A DNA stretch of 64,000 nt from positions 16,072 to 80,071 of the forward strand of contig DATCLY010000043.1 of assembly GCA_036563665.1 (NCBI GenBank). Direction: 5' to 3'. Positions 14,844 through 23,230 of this stretch are shown in pieces (position 1 is the first letter of the stretch; each line of letters opens with the position of its first letter). The stretch is from FEN-1219 sp036563665. GTDB lineage: Bacteria; Pseudomonadota; Gammaproteobacteria; Steroidobacterales; Rariloculaceae. The translations under genes and the position numbers were made by a program. Under the pieces are notes generated by a model. The model did not search any database. It was not told the origin of the DNA and was given only the letters and a program-made list of their open reading frames with translations.

Positions 14844-17579
14844 TCAGCCGGTGCTCTGCATCCCGTGCGCGATGCCGTTCACGCTCGCGAGCAGCGCCTC
14901 GAGCAGCGCGTCCGCGGGCCGGCCCGCGCGGCGCCAGCGCGCGAGCAGGTTCACTTGAAGAAAACTCATCGGATCGACGTAGGGATTGCGCAGCCTGATG
15001 GAGCGCGCGAGCGTGCGCGACTCCTCGAGCAGCTCGCTCTGGCCGGAGAGCTTGAGCACGAGCTCCACCGCGCGATCGTACTCGGCGCGGATCGCCGGGA
15101 AGAACCGCTCGTGCAGCGGCCCCGCGAGGCGCGAGTACTGCTCCGCCACGTCGAGGTCGGCCTTGGCGAGCGCGGTGGCGGCATCGGACACGAGCACGCG
15201 GAAGAAGTGCCAGCGCTGGAACATGTCGTGCAGAGCCTCCTCGCCGTAGCGCTCGATGCCGTGCGCGAGGCCCGATGCGAAGCCGAACCAGGCGGGCAGC
15301 AGGCAGCGCGTCTGCGTCCACGCGAAGGCCCACGCCACCGCGTGCAGCTCCTCGATGCTCGTCGCCTCTTCGCCCGCGCCGCGCCGTGAGGTCACGCCAA
15401 GCCGCTCGATCACGTCGATGGGCGTCGCCGCGCGGAAGTAGGCGAAGAAGTCGCTCGAGTCGTACACGAGCGCCTGATACGTCTCGCGGCTGCGCTCCGC
15501 CATCGCTTCCATGATCTCGAACCACCGGGCCTCGCCGTCGTGCTCGGACGCGGGAAGCCCCGTCACGAGGATCACGGAGGAGAGGGTCTGCTCGAGGCTG
15601 CGCAGCGCGATGCCGCGCAGGCCGTATTTCTCGTTGATGGTCTCGCCCGGCTCGGTCATCCGCAGCCGCCCCGCGACGGCGCCGCGCGGGGCGGCGAGCA
15701 CGGCCTCGTGCAGCCGGCCGCCGCCGCGGCTCACGGTGCCGCCCCGGCCGTGGAACAGCGTGAGCTCCACGCCGAGCCGCCCGAGCGTGGCGACCAGCGC
15801 GCGCTGCGCCTGGTGCACGGTCCAACGGGCCGACATGAGGCCGCCGTCCTTGGCGCTGTCGGAGTAGCCGACCATCACGATCTGGCGATCGCCGCGCGAG
15901 CGCAGGTGTCGCCGATAACGCTCGTCGCGGACCAGCCGCTCCATGATCGTGGGCGCGTTGGCCAGGTCCTCCACCGTCTCGAAGAGCGGCGCGACGTCGA
16001 GCGCCACGTCGTCGCCGGGCCGGCCCAGGTGTCCCCAGTGCGCGAGCAGCAGCACCGACAGCACGTCGTCGGGGCCGTGCGTTCTGCCGACGATGTAGGG
16101 GCCGATCGAATCGGGGCCGTACTTGCGCCGGGCGTGAGCGATGGCCTGGAACACGCCGAGCGTGCGGCGCGCCTCGGACGACAGCGTGCCGAGCGGCGAC
16201 TCGCGGCGCTCGAGCGCCTCGTCGAGGCGCCGCGTGCGCTCCTCGCTGCCGAGCTCGAGCCAGCGCGCCTCCTGCAGCCCTTCGCCCACCACGCGCCGGT
16301 GCGCGAGCGCGTTCTGCTTGATGTCGAGCGTGGCCACGTGGAAGCCGAAGGTCTGCGCCCTGCGGAGCAGCCGCTGCACCGCGAACAGCCCCGCGTTGCG
16401 GCCCTTGTTGGCGCGCAAGCTGTCCGCGATGGCCTCGATGTCGGCGATGAACTCCTGCGGCGATTCGTACGGGAACGCGGCGTCGTCGTAGGTGGCCTTG
16501 AGCCGCGCGGCCACGAGCCGCAGGAAGACCCGATACGGCATGTCGCGGTGGCGCGCCGGCACGGAGGCCGCGGCTTCGGGGAAGTGCCCGGCGTAGAGAC
16601 GGCTGCGGCTCTTGATCTCCTCCGCCACACCGATCCGGCTCTCGCTCTGCGAGAGATCGCGCGCGAGGTAGTGGCACTCCTTGTAATAGAGGTCGAGGAT
16701 CACGGCCCGGTGCCGCGCGAGCGTCTCGCGGATGCTCTTCGCGGTGACGTCGGGGTCGCCGTCGAGGTCGCCGCCCACCCACGAGCAGAAGCGCACCACC
16801 GTCGGCACGCGAATCCGGCCCGCGTGCTCGGGGAACACGGCCGCGAGTGCGCTCTCGAGGCTCTCGTAGAACGCCGGGATCACGCGATAGACCACTTCCG
16901 TGAGGAAGAACAGCACCTGCTCGGCCTCGTCGCGCAGCCGCGCCCCGTGCGCCTTGTGCTCCGCCGTCTGCCAGGCGGTGGTCATCTCCATGCGGATGCG
17001 GCCGAGCGTCGACTCGAGCTCCTGCGGCGTCAGGTAGGGGTCGAGCATGTCCACGAGGTGCCTGGCGATCCGCTGCTGCTTGCGGAGCAGCGTGCGACGC
17101 GTGACGTCCGTCGGATGCGCCGTGAAGACGGGCTCCACGCAGATGCGCCCCACCACGCGCTCGATCTCGTCCGCGTCCACCCCCGCGGCCTTGAGCCGGC
17201 TCAGGATGTCGACGAAACCGAAGGGCTGCGGCGCCTTCGCGTCGCGCAGGTACTCCCGGCGCCGCCGGATGCGGTGCACCTTCTCCGCCAGGTTGACCAC
17301 CTGGAAGTAGGTGGAGAAGGCGCGGATGAGCTCGCGGGCCGTGCTCGGCGCGAGCGCTCCGAGCACCTCGGCGAGCTTGCCGTGGGCCGCGGGGTCCCCT
17401 TCGCGCCGGGCGATGGCGGCGCGCCGGGCGGCCTCCACGAGGTCGAAGAGCGCCTCGCCGCCTTGCTCGCGCACGAGCTCCCCCACGAGCTCGCCCAGGC
17501 GATGCACGTCCTCGCGCAGCGCGCGATCTTTCTCGGCGAAGAAGAGGTTGGCGCGGGCCGGCGGGGTAGGAGTGGCCAT
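14844..17579 (-). CDS. ppc: Phosphoenolpyruvate carboxylase (EC 4.1.1.31)
   Basis: The product is 911 aa. It fixes bicarbonate onto PEP to make oxaloacetate and refill the TCA cycle. Active-site blocks are complete: VEPVFTAHPTDVTRRTLL near residue 148 (catalytic His), VMVGYSDSAKDGG near 555 and the mobile loop FHGRGGTVSRGGGR near 600 (PEP/bicarbonate Arg and Gly). The C-terminus reads NGIAHGMQSTG, close to the conserved QNTG end that takes part in allosteric control. Length is normal. A GGAG ribosome site precedes the ATG, and a TAGAAT -10-like box lies 18 bases upstream. Confidence 0.96.
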   Translation of the reverse strand: MATPTPPARANLFFAEKDRALREDVHRLGELVGELVREQGGEALFDLVEAARRAAIARREGDPAAHGKLAEVLGALAPSTARELIRAFSTYFQVVNLAEKVHRIRRRREYLRDAKAPQPFGFVDILSRLKAAGVDADEIERVVGRICVEPVFTAHPTDVTRRTLLRKQQRIARHLVDMLDPYLTPQELESTLGRIRMEMTTAWQTAEHKAHGARLRDEAEQVLFFLTEVVYRVIPAFYESLESALAAVFPEHAGRIRVPTVVRFCSWVGGDLDGDPDVTAKSIRETLARHRAVILDLYYKECHYLARDLSQSESRIGVAEEIKSRSRLYAGHFPEAAASVPARHRDMPYRVFLRLVAARLKATYDDAAFPYESPQEFIADIEAIADSLRANKGRNAGLFAVQRLLRRAQTFGFHVATLDIKQNALAHRRVVGEGLQEARWLELGSEERTRRLDEALERRESPLGTLSSEARRTLGVFQAIAHARRKYGPDSIGPYIVGRTHGPDDVLSVLLLAHWGHLGRPGDDVALDVAPLFETVEDLANAPTIMERLVRDERYRRHLRSRGDRQIVMVGYSDSAKDGGLMSARWTVHQAQRALVATLGRLGVELTLFHGRGGTVSRGGGRLHEAVLAAPRGAVAGRLRMTEPGETINEKYGLRGIALRSLEQTLSSVILVTGLPASEHDGEARWFEIMEAMAERSRETYQALVYDSSDFFAYFRAATPIDVIERLGVTSRRGAGEEATSIEELHAVAWAFAWTQTRCLLPAWFGFASGLAHGIERYGEEALHDMFQRWHFFRVLVSDAATALAKADLDVAEQYSRLAGPLHERFFPAIRAEYDRAVELVLKLSGQSELLEESRTLARSIRLRNPYVDPMSFLQVNLLARWRRAGRPADALLEALLASVNGIAHGMQSTG

Positions 17580-17597
17580 CGGAGGCTCCGGGGCGGA

Positions 17598-17603
17598 ATT
17601 CTA
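17598..17603 (-). promoter_or_regulatory. Candidate -10 element (TAGAAT) for ppc
   Basis: Read on the minus strand this is TAGAAT, five of six to consensus, ending 18 bases before the ppc ATG. It lies in the 41-base gap after the ABC exporter gene. No good -35 box is visible. Confidence 0.3.
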
Positions 17604-17620
17604 CCCCAGCGTCCGCGCCA

Positions 17621-19492
17621 CTACCGGTAAGCGCGCGCCTGCAGCTCGAACAGCCGCGCGTAACGGCCGCCGCGCGCCATGAGCTCGTCGTGCGTGCCCT
17701 GCTCGACGATGCGGCCCTGATCGAGCACCACGATGCAATCGGCATGGCGCACGGTCGAGAAGCGGTGCGAGATCAGGATCGAGATCTTGCCGCGCGTGAG
17801 CTCGCGAAAGTGCTCGAAGAGCTCGGCTTCCGTCTCGGCGTCGAGCGACGCCGTGGGCTCGTCGAGCACGAGGATCTCCGCGCCGTCGCGCATGAACGCG
17901 CGGGCCAGCGCGATGCGCTGCCACTGGCCGCCGGAGAGCTCCTGACCGTCCTCGAACCAGCGGCCGAGCTGCGTGTGATAGCCCTGCGGCAGCCGCTCGA
18001 TGAACTCCGCCGCGCGGCCCTTCTCCGCGGCCTCCGCCCAGCGCCGTTCGTCGTCGAACGCGGCCACGTCGCCCGCGCCGATGTTCTCGCCGACGGCGAA
18101 CTGATAACGGTTGAAGTCCTGGAAGATCACGGCGTACCGCCGCTTGAGCGCCGCCGGGTCCCACTCCGCGAGGTCGCGGCCCTGGTAGCGAACGGTGCCC
18201 CGGTCCGGCCGGTAGAGGCCGGCGAGGAGCTTCACGAGCGTGGTCTTGCCCGAGCCGTTCAGGCCCACGAGCGCCAGGCTCCCGCCCGGCGGAATCGTGA
18301 GCGTGACGTCCCGGATCGCGGGGGTCTCCGCGCCCGGATAGGTGAACGTCACGCCCTCGATCTCGAGCCCGGCCGACGGATCCGGGCCGCTCGTCGCCGT
18401 GCCCTTCGGCACGAGCGAGGGCTGCTCGAGGTACTCGTAGAGATTCGACAGATACAGGTTGTCCTCGTACATGCCGCCGATGGCGCTCAGCATGGCGGAC
18501 ACGGACGTCTGGCCCTGCTTGAACACCAGCAGATACATCGTCATCTGGCCGAGCGTGATGACGCCCTGGATCGTGGCCACGGCGATCCACGCATACGCGC
18601 CGTAGAAGGCCGCGTTGCTCACGAGGCCGAGCGCGAACCCCCACGTGTCGCGTCGGATGGTGAGCCGCCGCTCCTCCGCGTAGAGGCGGCGGAAGATGGC
18701 CTTGTAGCGGTCGAGCAGGCGCGGCCCGAGCTCGAAGAGCTGCACCTCCTTGGCGTGGTCCTCGCGCGCGAGCACCACCTCGAGGTAGGCGAGCCGGCGC
18801 CGCTCCGGCGAGCGCCACTTGAACACGCGGAAGCGCTCGCCCGAGAAACGCGTCTCCGCGAGGAACGCGGGCAGGCCGGCGACCACCAGGATCACCACGG
18901 CCCAGGCGGAGAACTGCAGCAGCAGCCCCGCGTAGCTCACGAGCGCGATGCCGTTGCGCGCGAGCGTGAACGTGCGCGTCACGAGCGACAGCGGCCGGGC
19001 CGACGCCTCCTGCCGCGCCCGCGTGAGCTTGTCGTAGAACTCCGAGTCTTCGAACTGGGCGAAGTCGAGCGTGAGCGCCTTCTCGAGGATCAAGATGTGC
19101 ACGCGCTGCGACAGCAGCACGCGCAGCAGCGACTGGCAGAAGTCGATGCCGCGCTCGGCGCCCGCGAGCCCGGCGACGAGCACCCCTTCTGCGCCGACGA
19201 GCAGCAGGACGCCCGCGTAGTCCGGCGTGCCGCCTGCGGAGAAGGCGCCGATGGCGGCGACCACGGCGTCGACGATGAGCTGGCCCACGTAGGCGATGCC
19301 CGCCGGCGCGAGACCCGCGGCGATCGTCAGCAGCGCGAGCGACACGGTGAGCCCGCGGTGCGTGGACCAGACGAGCGCCACCGCCCGGCGGCTGTAACGC
19401 CAGAAGCCGAGGTAGCCTTCGAGAGGAGGCGGCTGCTCGGCGCGGGACGCGGGCGCGCGCCGTCCCGCCAGCTCCGCGTGACGGACGCTCAC
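17621..19492 (-). CDS. ABC exporter, fused membrane and ATPase domains
   Basis: The product is 623 aa. Residues about 30-340 form a six-helix exporter domain (hydrophobic segments near 48-75, 92-110, 175-200 and 285-310). The ATPase half has Walker A GLNGSGKT near 402, Q-loop FQDFNRY, signature LSGGQWQRIALARA, Walker B EILVLDEPTASLD and switch ISHRFST. The family includes lipid, peptide and multidrug half-exporters that act as homodimers. The substrate cannot be read from sequence. It follows a small RHH-like gene by ten bases and is probably co-transcribed with it. Confidence 0.9.
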   Translation of the reverse strand: MSVRHAELAGRRAPASRAEQPPPLEGYLGFWRYSRRAVALVWSTHRGLTVSLALLTIAAGLAPAGIAYVGQLIVDAVVAAIGAFSAGGTPDYAGVLLLVGAEGVLVAGLAGAERGIDFCQSLLRVLLSQRVHILILEKALTLDFAQFEDSEFYDKLTRARQEASARPLSLVTRTFTLARNGIALVSYAGLLLQFSAWAVVILVVAGLPAFLAETRFSGERFRVFKWRSPERRRLAYLEVVLAREDHAKEVQLFELGPRLLDRYKAIFRRLYAEERRLTIRRDTWGFALGLVSNAAFYGAYAWIAVATIQGVITLGQMTMYLLVFKQGQTSVSAMLSAIGGMYEDNLYLSNLYEYLEQPSLVPKGTATSGPDPSAGLEIEGVTFTYPGAETPAIRDVTLTIPPGGSLALVGLNGSGKTTLVKLLAGLYRPDRGTVRYQGRDLAEWDPAALKRRYAVIFQDFNRYQFAVGENIGAGDVAAFDDERRWAEAAEKGRAAEFIERLPQGYHTQLGRWFEDGQELSGGQWQRIALARAFMRDGAEILVLDEPTASLDAETEAELFEHFRELTRGKISILISHRFSTVRHADCIVVLDQGRIVEQGTHDELMARGGRYARLFELQARAYR

Positions 19493-19502
19493 CGCTCGGG
19501 GC

Positions 19503-19841
19503 TCAGCCCGTGCCGCCCCGGGCCGCTTCCAGCTCCGCGCGCTTCTGCCGGGTGAGGGCGAGGAACCGCGGCATCGGCCCGCGATCCTCGTACACCGGGT
19601 CGCCGTACTCGTCCTCGCGGATCACCTTCGGGCCCGGCTCGTACGGCATGGCCTCGGTCAGCTCGTCGAGGGCGGTGCGCAGCAGGTCCGTGATCACCGC
19701 CTCTTTCGATAAGTGGTACATCTCCGCGAGCGCGAGCACGCGGGCCGCGTCCTCGATGGGCAGCCGCACGGCGAACTGTTCCGCCGTGAGCTCGGTCTCG
19801 GGATGGTTTTGCCAACGGCGCAACAGCGCCTTGAAGCTCAT
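19503..19841 (-). CDS. Conserved small protein with ribbon-helix-helix-like segment
   Basis: The product is 112 aa. Residues about 20-63 (FAVRLPIEDAARVLALAEMY, then LSKEAVITDLLRTALDEL) have the strand-helix-helix pattern of CopG/Arc-like proteins. The C-terminal half is acidic then basic (YGDPVYEDRGPMPRFLALTRQKR). Related short proteins occur in Pseudomonas and Xanthomonas without a proven function. Placed directly before an ABC exporter gene, it could regulate it, but that is inference. The start at 19841 gives MSFKALLRRW, which looks like the N-terminus I would expect for this family. No partner toxin is seen, so a toxin-antitoxin role is unlikely. Confidence 0.7.
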   Translation of the reverse strand: MSFKALLRRWQNHPETELTAEQFAVRLPIEDAARVLALAEMYHLSKEAVITDLLRTALDELTEAMPYEPGPKVIREDEYGDPVYEDRGPMPRFLALTRQKRAELEAARGGTG

Positions 19842-19981
19842 GAGGTGCTTACTCCGTGACTAACAGACTCGGGGGTCGGCGCCGGGGTGTCAAGCCGGCC
19901 CGCCGACCGCCGCGGCCCCGATTCTGTCACGTGGCGCGAGCGTCCGACGCCGGCCACGCGCCGGGGTCCCGGCCGTGCCGC

Positions 19982-20011
19982 TTGACCCCCGACGGCGGGC
20001 AAGCCCATACT
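19982..20011 (+). promoter_or_regulatory. Candidate sigma70 promoter of the trp operon
   Basis: TTGACC (19982-19987) and CATACT (20006-20011) are separated by 18 bases. Each differs from consensus at one or two positions. The predicted start is near 20018, two bases before the ATG of the Trp-rich leader ORF. No TrpR operator resembling the enteric one is visible. Confidence 0.6.
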
Positions 20012-20019
20012 GCCGCGGC

Positions 20020-20100
20020 ATGAGCGGACAGCGCGATCTGCGAGCCGAGAACAACCGTTGGTGGCGCCGCCTACCAGCGGAGAGGCTTGCGCGCGCGTAA
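20020..20100 (+). CDS. trpL: trp operon leader peptide with tandem tryptophans
   Basis: This 26-codon ORF runs from ATG at 20020 to TAA at 20098-20100. It reads MSGQRDLRAENNRWW, then RRLPAERLARA, with tryptophan codons 14 and 15 side by side at 20059-20064. It lies between a candidate promoter and a terminator-like hairpin, 129 bases before trpE, the standard layout of an attenuator. A stalled ribosome at the Trp codons would cover a local hairpin (TGGTGGCG with CGCCTACCA, about 20058-20075). It would leave CGGAGAGG (20078-20085) free to pair with CCACTCCG (20139-20146), the left arm of the terminator. No Shine-Dalgarno sequence is seen; the transcript would be nearly leaderless. Confidence 0.75.
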   Translation: MSGQRDLRAENNRWWRRLPAERLARA

Positions 20101-20134
20101 TCGTACACTCCACTTTCGTTTTCGACTCCAGAGC

Positions 20135-20175
20135 AGGCCCACTCCGCTACGACGGAGCTGGGCCTTTGCCGTTTT
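20135..20175 (+). terminator. Attenuator-like terminator upstream of trpE
   Basis: The left arm GGCCCACTCCG (20136-20146) and right arm CGGAG-C-TGGGCC (20153-20164) pair with a single bulged C around a six-base loop. TTTGCCGTTTT follows. The T tract is interrupted, so termination may be partial. Its left arm can alternatively pair with 20078-20085 inside the leader ORF, the expected antiterminator. Confidence 0.7.
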
Positions 20176-20229
20176 AGGAGATCGGTTTTCCGCTCGCGGA
20201 GCGCGGCGAGAAGGACGAAGAGAGCGACC

Positions 20230-21615
20230 ATGCAGACAGCGTTCGACATCACCGCCGACCTGGATACGCCGGTGTCGGCGTACCTGAAGCTCGCGCCGTT
20301 CGAGCCGCGTTTCCTGCTCGAGAGCGTGGAAAGCGGCGAGCGCCTCGCGCGCTACTCCTTCCTGGGGCTCGGCGACGGCCTGCGGCTCGAGCTCTCGCCC
20401 GAGGGCGCGGTGCTTGACGGCCGGCGGCTGTCGGCGCCCACGACCGCGGCCGAATGGCGCGCGCTCATGCGCGACGCGCTCGCGCGCTGCCCGGAGCTCA
20501 CGCCGTCCATCCCCGGCCTGCCGTTCACGGGGGGCCTCGTCGGCGCCACCGGGTACGACGTCGTGCGCTACTTCGAGCGGCTGCCGGCGCACCGCGCGCC
20601 GCTGCCGGGGCTGCCGCTCGGCACCTACGTGGCCCCGCGGTCGCTGCTCGTGTTCGACCATCTGACCCGACGCCTCGCGCTGCTGCACCAGGGGCCCGAG
20701 AGCGAGCGGCAGGCGCTGCGGGCCGAGGTCGTGCGGGCTCTGCGGGGCGGCATCGACAACGGCGGCGCGCGCAGGGGCTTCTCGCCCGCGGAGGCGAGCG
20801 CCACGGAGGAGGAGTTCGTCGGCGCCGTGGTCCGGGCCCAGGACCACATCCGCGCCGGCGACATCTACCAGATCGTGCTGTCCGTGCGCTTCAAGGGCCG
20901 CACCGACCTCGACGCGTTCCAGATCTATCGGGGCCTGCGGCTGCTGAACCCGTCGCCGTACATGTTCTTTCTCGACCTCGGGCAGCTCAAGATCGCGGGC
21001 TCCTCGCCCGAGGCGCTCGTGCGGCTCGCGGGCCGCGAAGCTTCCCTGCGGCCCATCGCGGGCACGCGCCCCCGCGGCGCCACGGACGAGCTCGATCAGG
21101 CGCTCGAGCGCGAGCTGCTCGCGGATCCGAAGGAGAACGCGGAGCACGTCATGCTCGTGGACCTGGCCCGCAACGACCTGGGCCGCGTGGCCCGCTCGGG
21201 CTCGGTGCACGTGGACCCCTACCGGCGCATCGAGCGCTACAGCCACGTGATGCACATCGTGAGCGGCGTCAAAGGCGAGCTCGACGCCGGCAAGGACGCC
21301 TTCGACCTGTTCGCGGCCGCGTTCCCGGCCGGGACGCTCGTGGGCGCGCCGAAGGTGCGCGCCATGGAGCTCATCGCGGATCTCGAGCCCGTGGGCCGCG
21401 GTCTCTACGGCGGCACCGTGGGCTACTTCGCGAAGAACGGCAACATGGACCAGGCCATCACCATTCGCACGCTGGTGCTCGACGGCGACGAGTACAGCTT
21501 CCAGGCCGGCGCCGGCATCGTGGCCGACAGCGTGCCGAAGCGGGAATACCAAGAAGTGCTGGCGAAGAGCGCCATCCTGCGTCACGCGCTCGAGCTCGCG
21601 GAGGAAGGACTGTGA
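20230..21615 (+). CDS. trpE: Anthranilate synthase component I (EC 4.1.3.27)
   Basis: The product is 461 aa and converts chorismate with ammonia from TrpG to anthranilate. The feedback-binding LLES motif is present (FLLESVESGERLARYS near residue 30), so tryptophan inhibition is expected. The chorismate-binding domain carries GDIYQIVLSVRF, SPEALVRL, PIAGTRPRG, DLARNDLGRVARSGSV, AAFPAGTLVGAPKVRAMELI and the C-terminal QAGAGIVADSVP. It is the first structural gene after the leader region and overlaps trpG by four bases (GTGA). Confidence 0.96.
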   Translation: MQTAFDITADLDTPVSAYLKLAPFEPRFLLESVESGERLARYSFLGLGDGLRLELSPEGAVLDGRRLSAPTTAAEWRALMRDALARCPELTPSIPGLPFTGGLVGATGYDVVRYFERLPAHRAPLPGLPLGTYVAPRSLLVFDHLTRRLALLHQGPESERQALRAEVVRALRGGIDNGGARRGFSPAEASATEEEFVGAVVRAQDHIRAGDIYQIVLSVRFKGRTDLDAFQIYRGLRLLNPSPYMFFLDLGQLKIAGSSPEALVRLAGREASLRPIAGTRPRGATDELDQALERELLADPKENAEHVMLVDLARNDLGRVARSGSVHVDPYRRIERYSHVMHIVSGVKGELDAGKDAFDLFAAAFPAGTLVGAPKVRAMELIADLEPVGRGLYGGTVGYFAKNGNMDQAITIRTLVLDGDEYSFQAGAGIVADSVPKREYQEVLAKSAILRHALELAEEGL

Positions 21616-22199
21616 GCGCCCGTGTGCTGCTGATCGACAACTACGATTCTTTCACCTACAACCTCGTGCAGGCGTTCCTCGTGCTCGACGCCGAGGTGCT
21701 CGTCTACCGCAACGACGCGCTCACGCCGCAGCAGGCGCTCGAGCTCGATCCCTCGCACGTCGTGATCTCTCCGGGGCCCGGCCGCCCGGAGGACGCCGGC
21801 GTGTCGCTCGCGATCATCGAGACGTTCGCGGGCCGGAAACCCCTTCTGGGCGTCTGCCTCGGCCACCAGGCCATCGTGCACCACTTCGGCGGTCGCATCG
21901 TGTCGGCCGCGGCGCTCATGCACGGCAAGACGTCGCTCGTGCAGCACGACGGGGCGACGGTGTTCCGCGGGCTCACGAATCCGTTCGAGGCCGGGCGCTA
22001 CCACTCGCTCGCCGCGGACCGCACCAACGTGCCGCCCGCGCTCGAGGTGTCGGCCCGCACGGCCGACGGCGAGATCATGGCCGTGCGCCACCGCGAGCTT
22101 CCGGTCGAGGGCGTGCAGTTCCACCCGGAGAGCGTGCTGACGCCGGAAGGGCCGCGGCTGCTCGAGAATTTCCTCTACCCGGAACGGGCATCGTCATGA
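21612..22199 (+). CDS. trpG: Anthranilate synthase component II, glutamine amidotransferase
   Basis: The product is 195 aa from a GTG start overlapping the trpE stop. It is a class I glutamine amidotransferase: nucleophile Cys in LLGVCLGHQAI, oxyanion region VISPGPGRPEDAG and the His-Glu pair in VEGVQFHPESVLTPEG. It delivers ammonia to TrpE. In related bacteria the same subunit can also serve PabB for folate. It is not fused to TrpE or TrpD. Its stop overlaps trpD by ATGA. Confidence 0.95.
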   Translation: MSARVLLIDNYDSFTYNLVQAFLVLDAEVLVYRNDALTPQQALELDPSHVVISPGPGRPEDAGVSLAIIETFAGRKPLLGVCLGHQAIVHHFGGRIVSAAALMHGKTSLVQHDGATVFRGLTNPFEAGRYHSLAADRTNVPPALEVSARTADGEIMAVRHRELPVEGVQFHPESVLTPEGPRLLENFLYPERASS

Positions 22200-23230
22200 G
22201 CGTGAAGGGCAACGAGCTCCTCGAGCGGCTGCTCGCGGGGCAGGACCTGGACGAGGCGACCGCGGCGGCGCTGCTGCGCGCGCTCGCGAGCGCCGAGATC
22301 GAGCCCGCGCTCGCGGGCGGCCTGCTGGTGGCGCTCCGGCGCAAGGGCGAGAGCGCGGCCGAGATCCGCGGCTTCGCGCAGGCGATGCGCGAGCTCGCCC
22401 GGCGCCCCGACATTCCCGCGGACGGGCCGTACGTGGACGTGGTCGGCACGGGCGGGGACCGCTCCGGCAGCCTGAACCTGTCCACGGGCGCCGCGTTGCT
22501 CGCCGCCGCCTGCGGCGCGCGCGTGGTGAAGCACGGCAACCGCTCGGTCTCGAGCCGCTGCGGCAGCGCCGACGTGCTGCAGGCGCTCGGCCTGCCCGTG
22601 CCGCTCGAGGAGCAGGGCGCAGGGCGCTGCCTCGAAGCGCTCGGGTTCACGTTCCTGTTCGCGCCGCACTACCACCCCGCGATGAAGCACATCGCGCCCG
22701 TGCGGGCGGCGCTCGGCGTGCGCACGGTGTTCAACATCCTGGGGCCGCTCGCGAATCCCGCCTCGCCGCCGTTCCACGTGATCGGCGCCTACAGCGACGC
22801 CGTCGCGGCCCTCATGGCGGAGACACTGTCGGGCATGGCGTGCACGCGCGCGTTCGTGATCCACGGCGCGGACGGCTGGGACGAGGCGACGCCGATGGGA
22901 CCGTTCGTCTGCTACGAGGTGACACCGGGCCGGGTCACGCGCACGGTGCGCGACCCGCGCGATTACGGCATCGAGCGTTGCAACGGCGACGGGCTCGTGG
23001 GCGGCGACGCCGCCGAGAACGCGCGGCGGCTGCGGGCCGCCCTCGAAGGCGGCGACACCGCGGCCCACCGCGACGCGCTCGCGCTCGGGGCCGCCCTCGC
23101 GCTCGAGGTGACCGGGCTCGTGCCGGACACCGCGGCCGGCGTCGCCTGCGCGCGCGAGGCGATCGCGGACGGCCGCGCCGCGCGGCTGCTCGAGCGGCTC
23201 GACGAGTTCGCCCGCCGGGAAGCGGCATGA
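22196..23230 (+). CDS. trpD: Anthranilate phosphoribosyltransferase (EC 2.4.2.18)
   Basis: The product is 344 aa and joins anthranilate to PRPP. The PRPP-binding GTGGDRSGSLNLSTGAALLAA begins near residue 83. HGNRSVSSRCGSADVLQALG and the downstream MKHIAPVRAALGVRTVFNILGPLANP are anthranilate-site and family signatures. Length is normal and the protein is unfused. It is translationally coupled on both sides through ATGA overlaps with trpG and trpC. Confidence 0.95.
   Translation: MSVKGNELLERLLAGQDLDEATAAALLRALASAEIEPALAGGLLVALRRKGESAAEIRGFAQAMRELARRPDIPADGPYVDVVGTGGDRSGSLNLSTGAALLAAACGARVVKHGNRSVSSRCGSADVLQALGLPVPLEEQGAGRCLEALGFTFLFAPHYHPAMKHIAPVRAALGVRTVFNILGPLANPASPPFHVIGAYSDAVAALMAETLSGMACTRAFVIHGADGWDEATPMGPFVCYEVTPGRVTRTVRDPRDYGIERCNGDGLVGGDAAENARRLRAALEGGDTAAHRDALALGAALALEVTGLVPDTAAGVACAREAIADGRAARLLERLDEFARREAA

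Noticed and set aside
14812..17745. Long minus-strand frame continuous with the hydroxyacid dehydrogenase and running under ppc
   Set aside because: The translation is Ala/Arg/Gly-rich noise over ppc; true coding begins only at MATRPK (14811). GC-rich sequence rarely makes stops in this frame.
19503..19841. Ribbon-helix-helix protein as antitoxin
   Set aside because: No toxin-like gene adjoins; the neighbour is a full-length ABC exporter.
20105..20134. TrpR operator upstream of trpE
   Set aside because: The AT-richer stretch with GTACACTCCACTTTCG has some likeness, but no symmetric CTAGT-type operator could be found.
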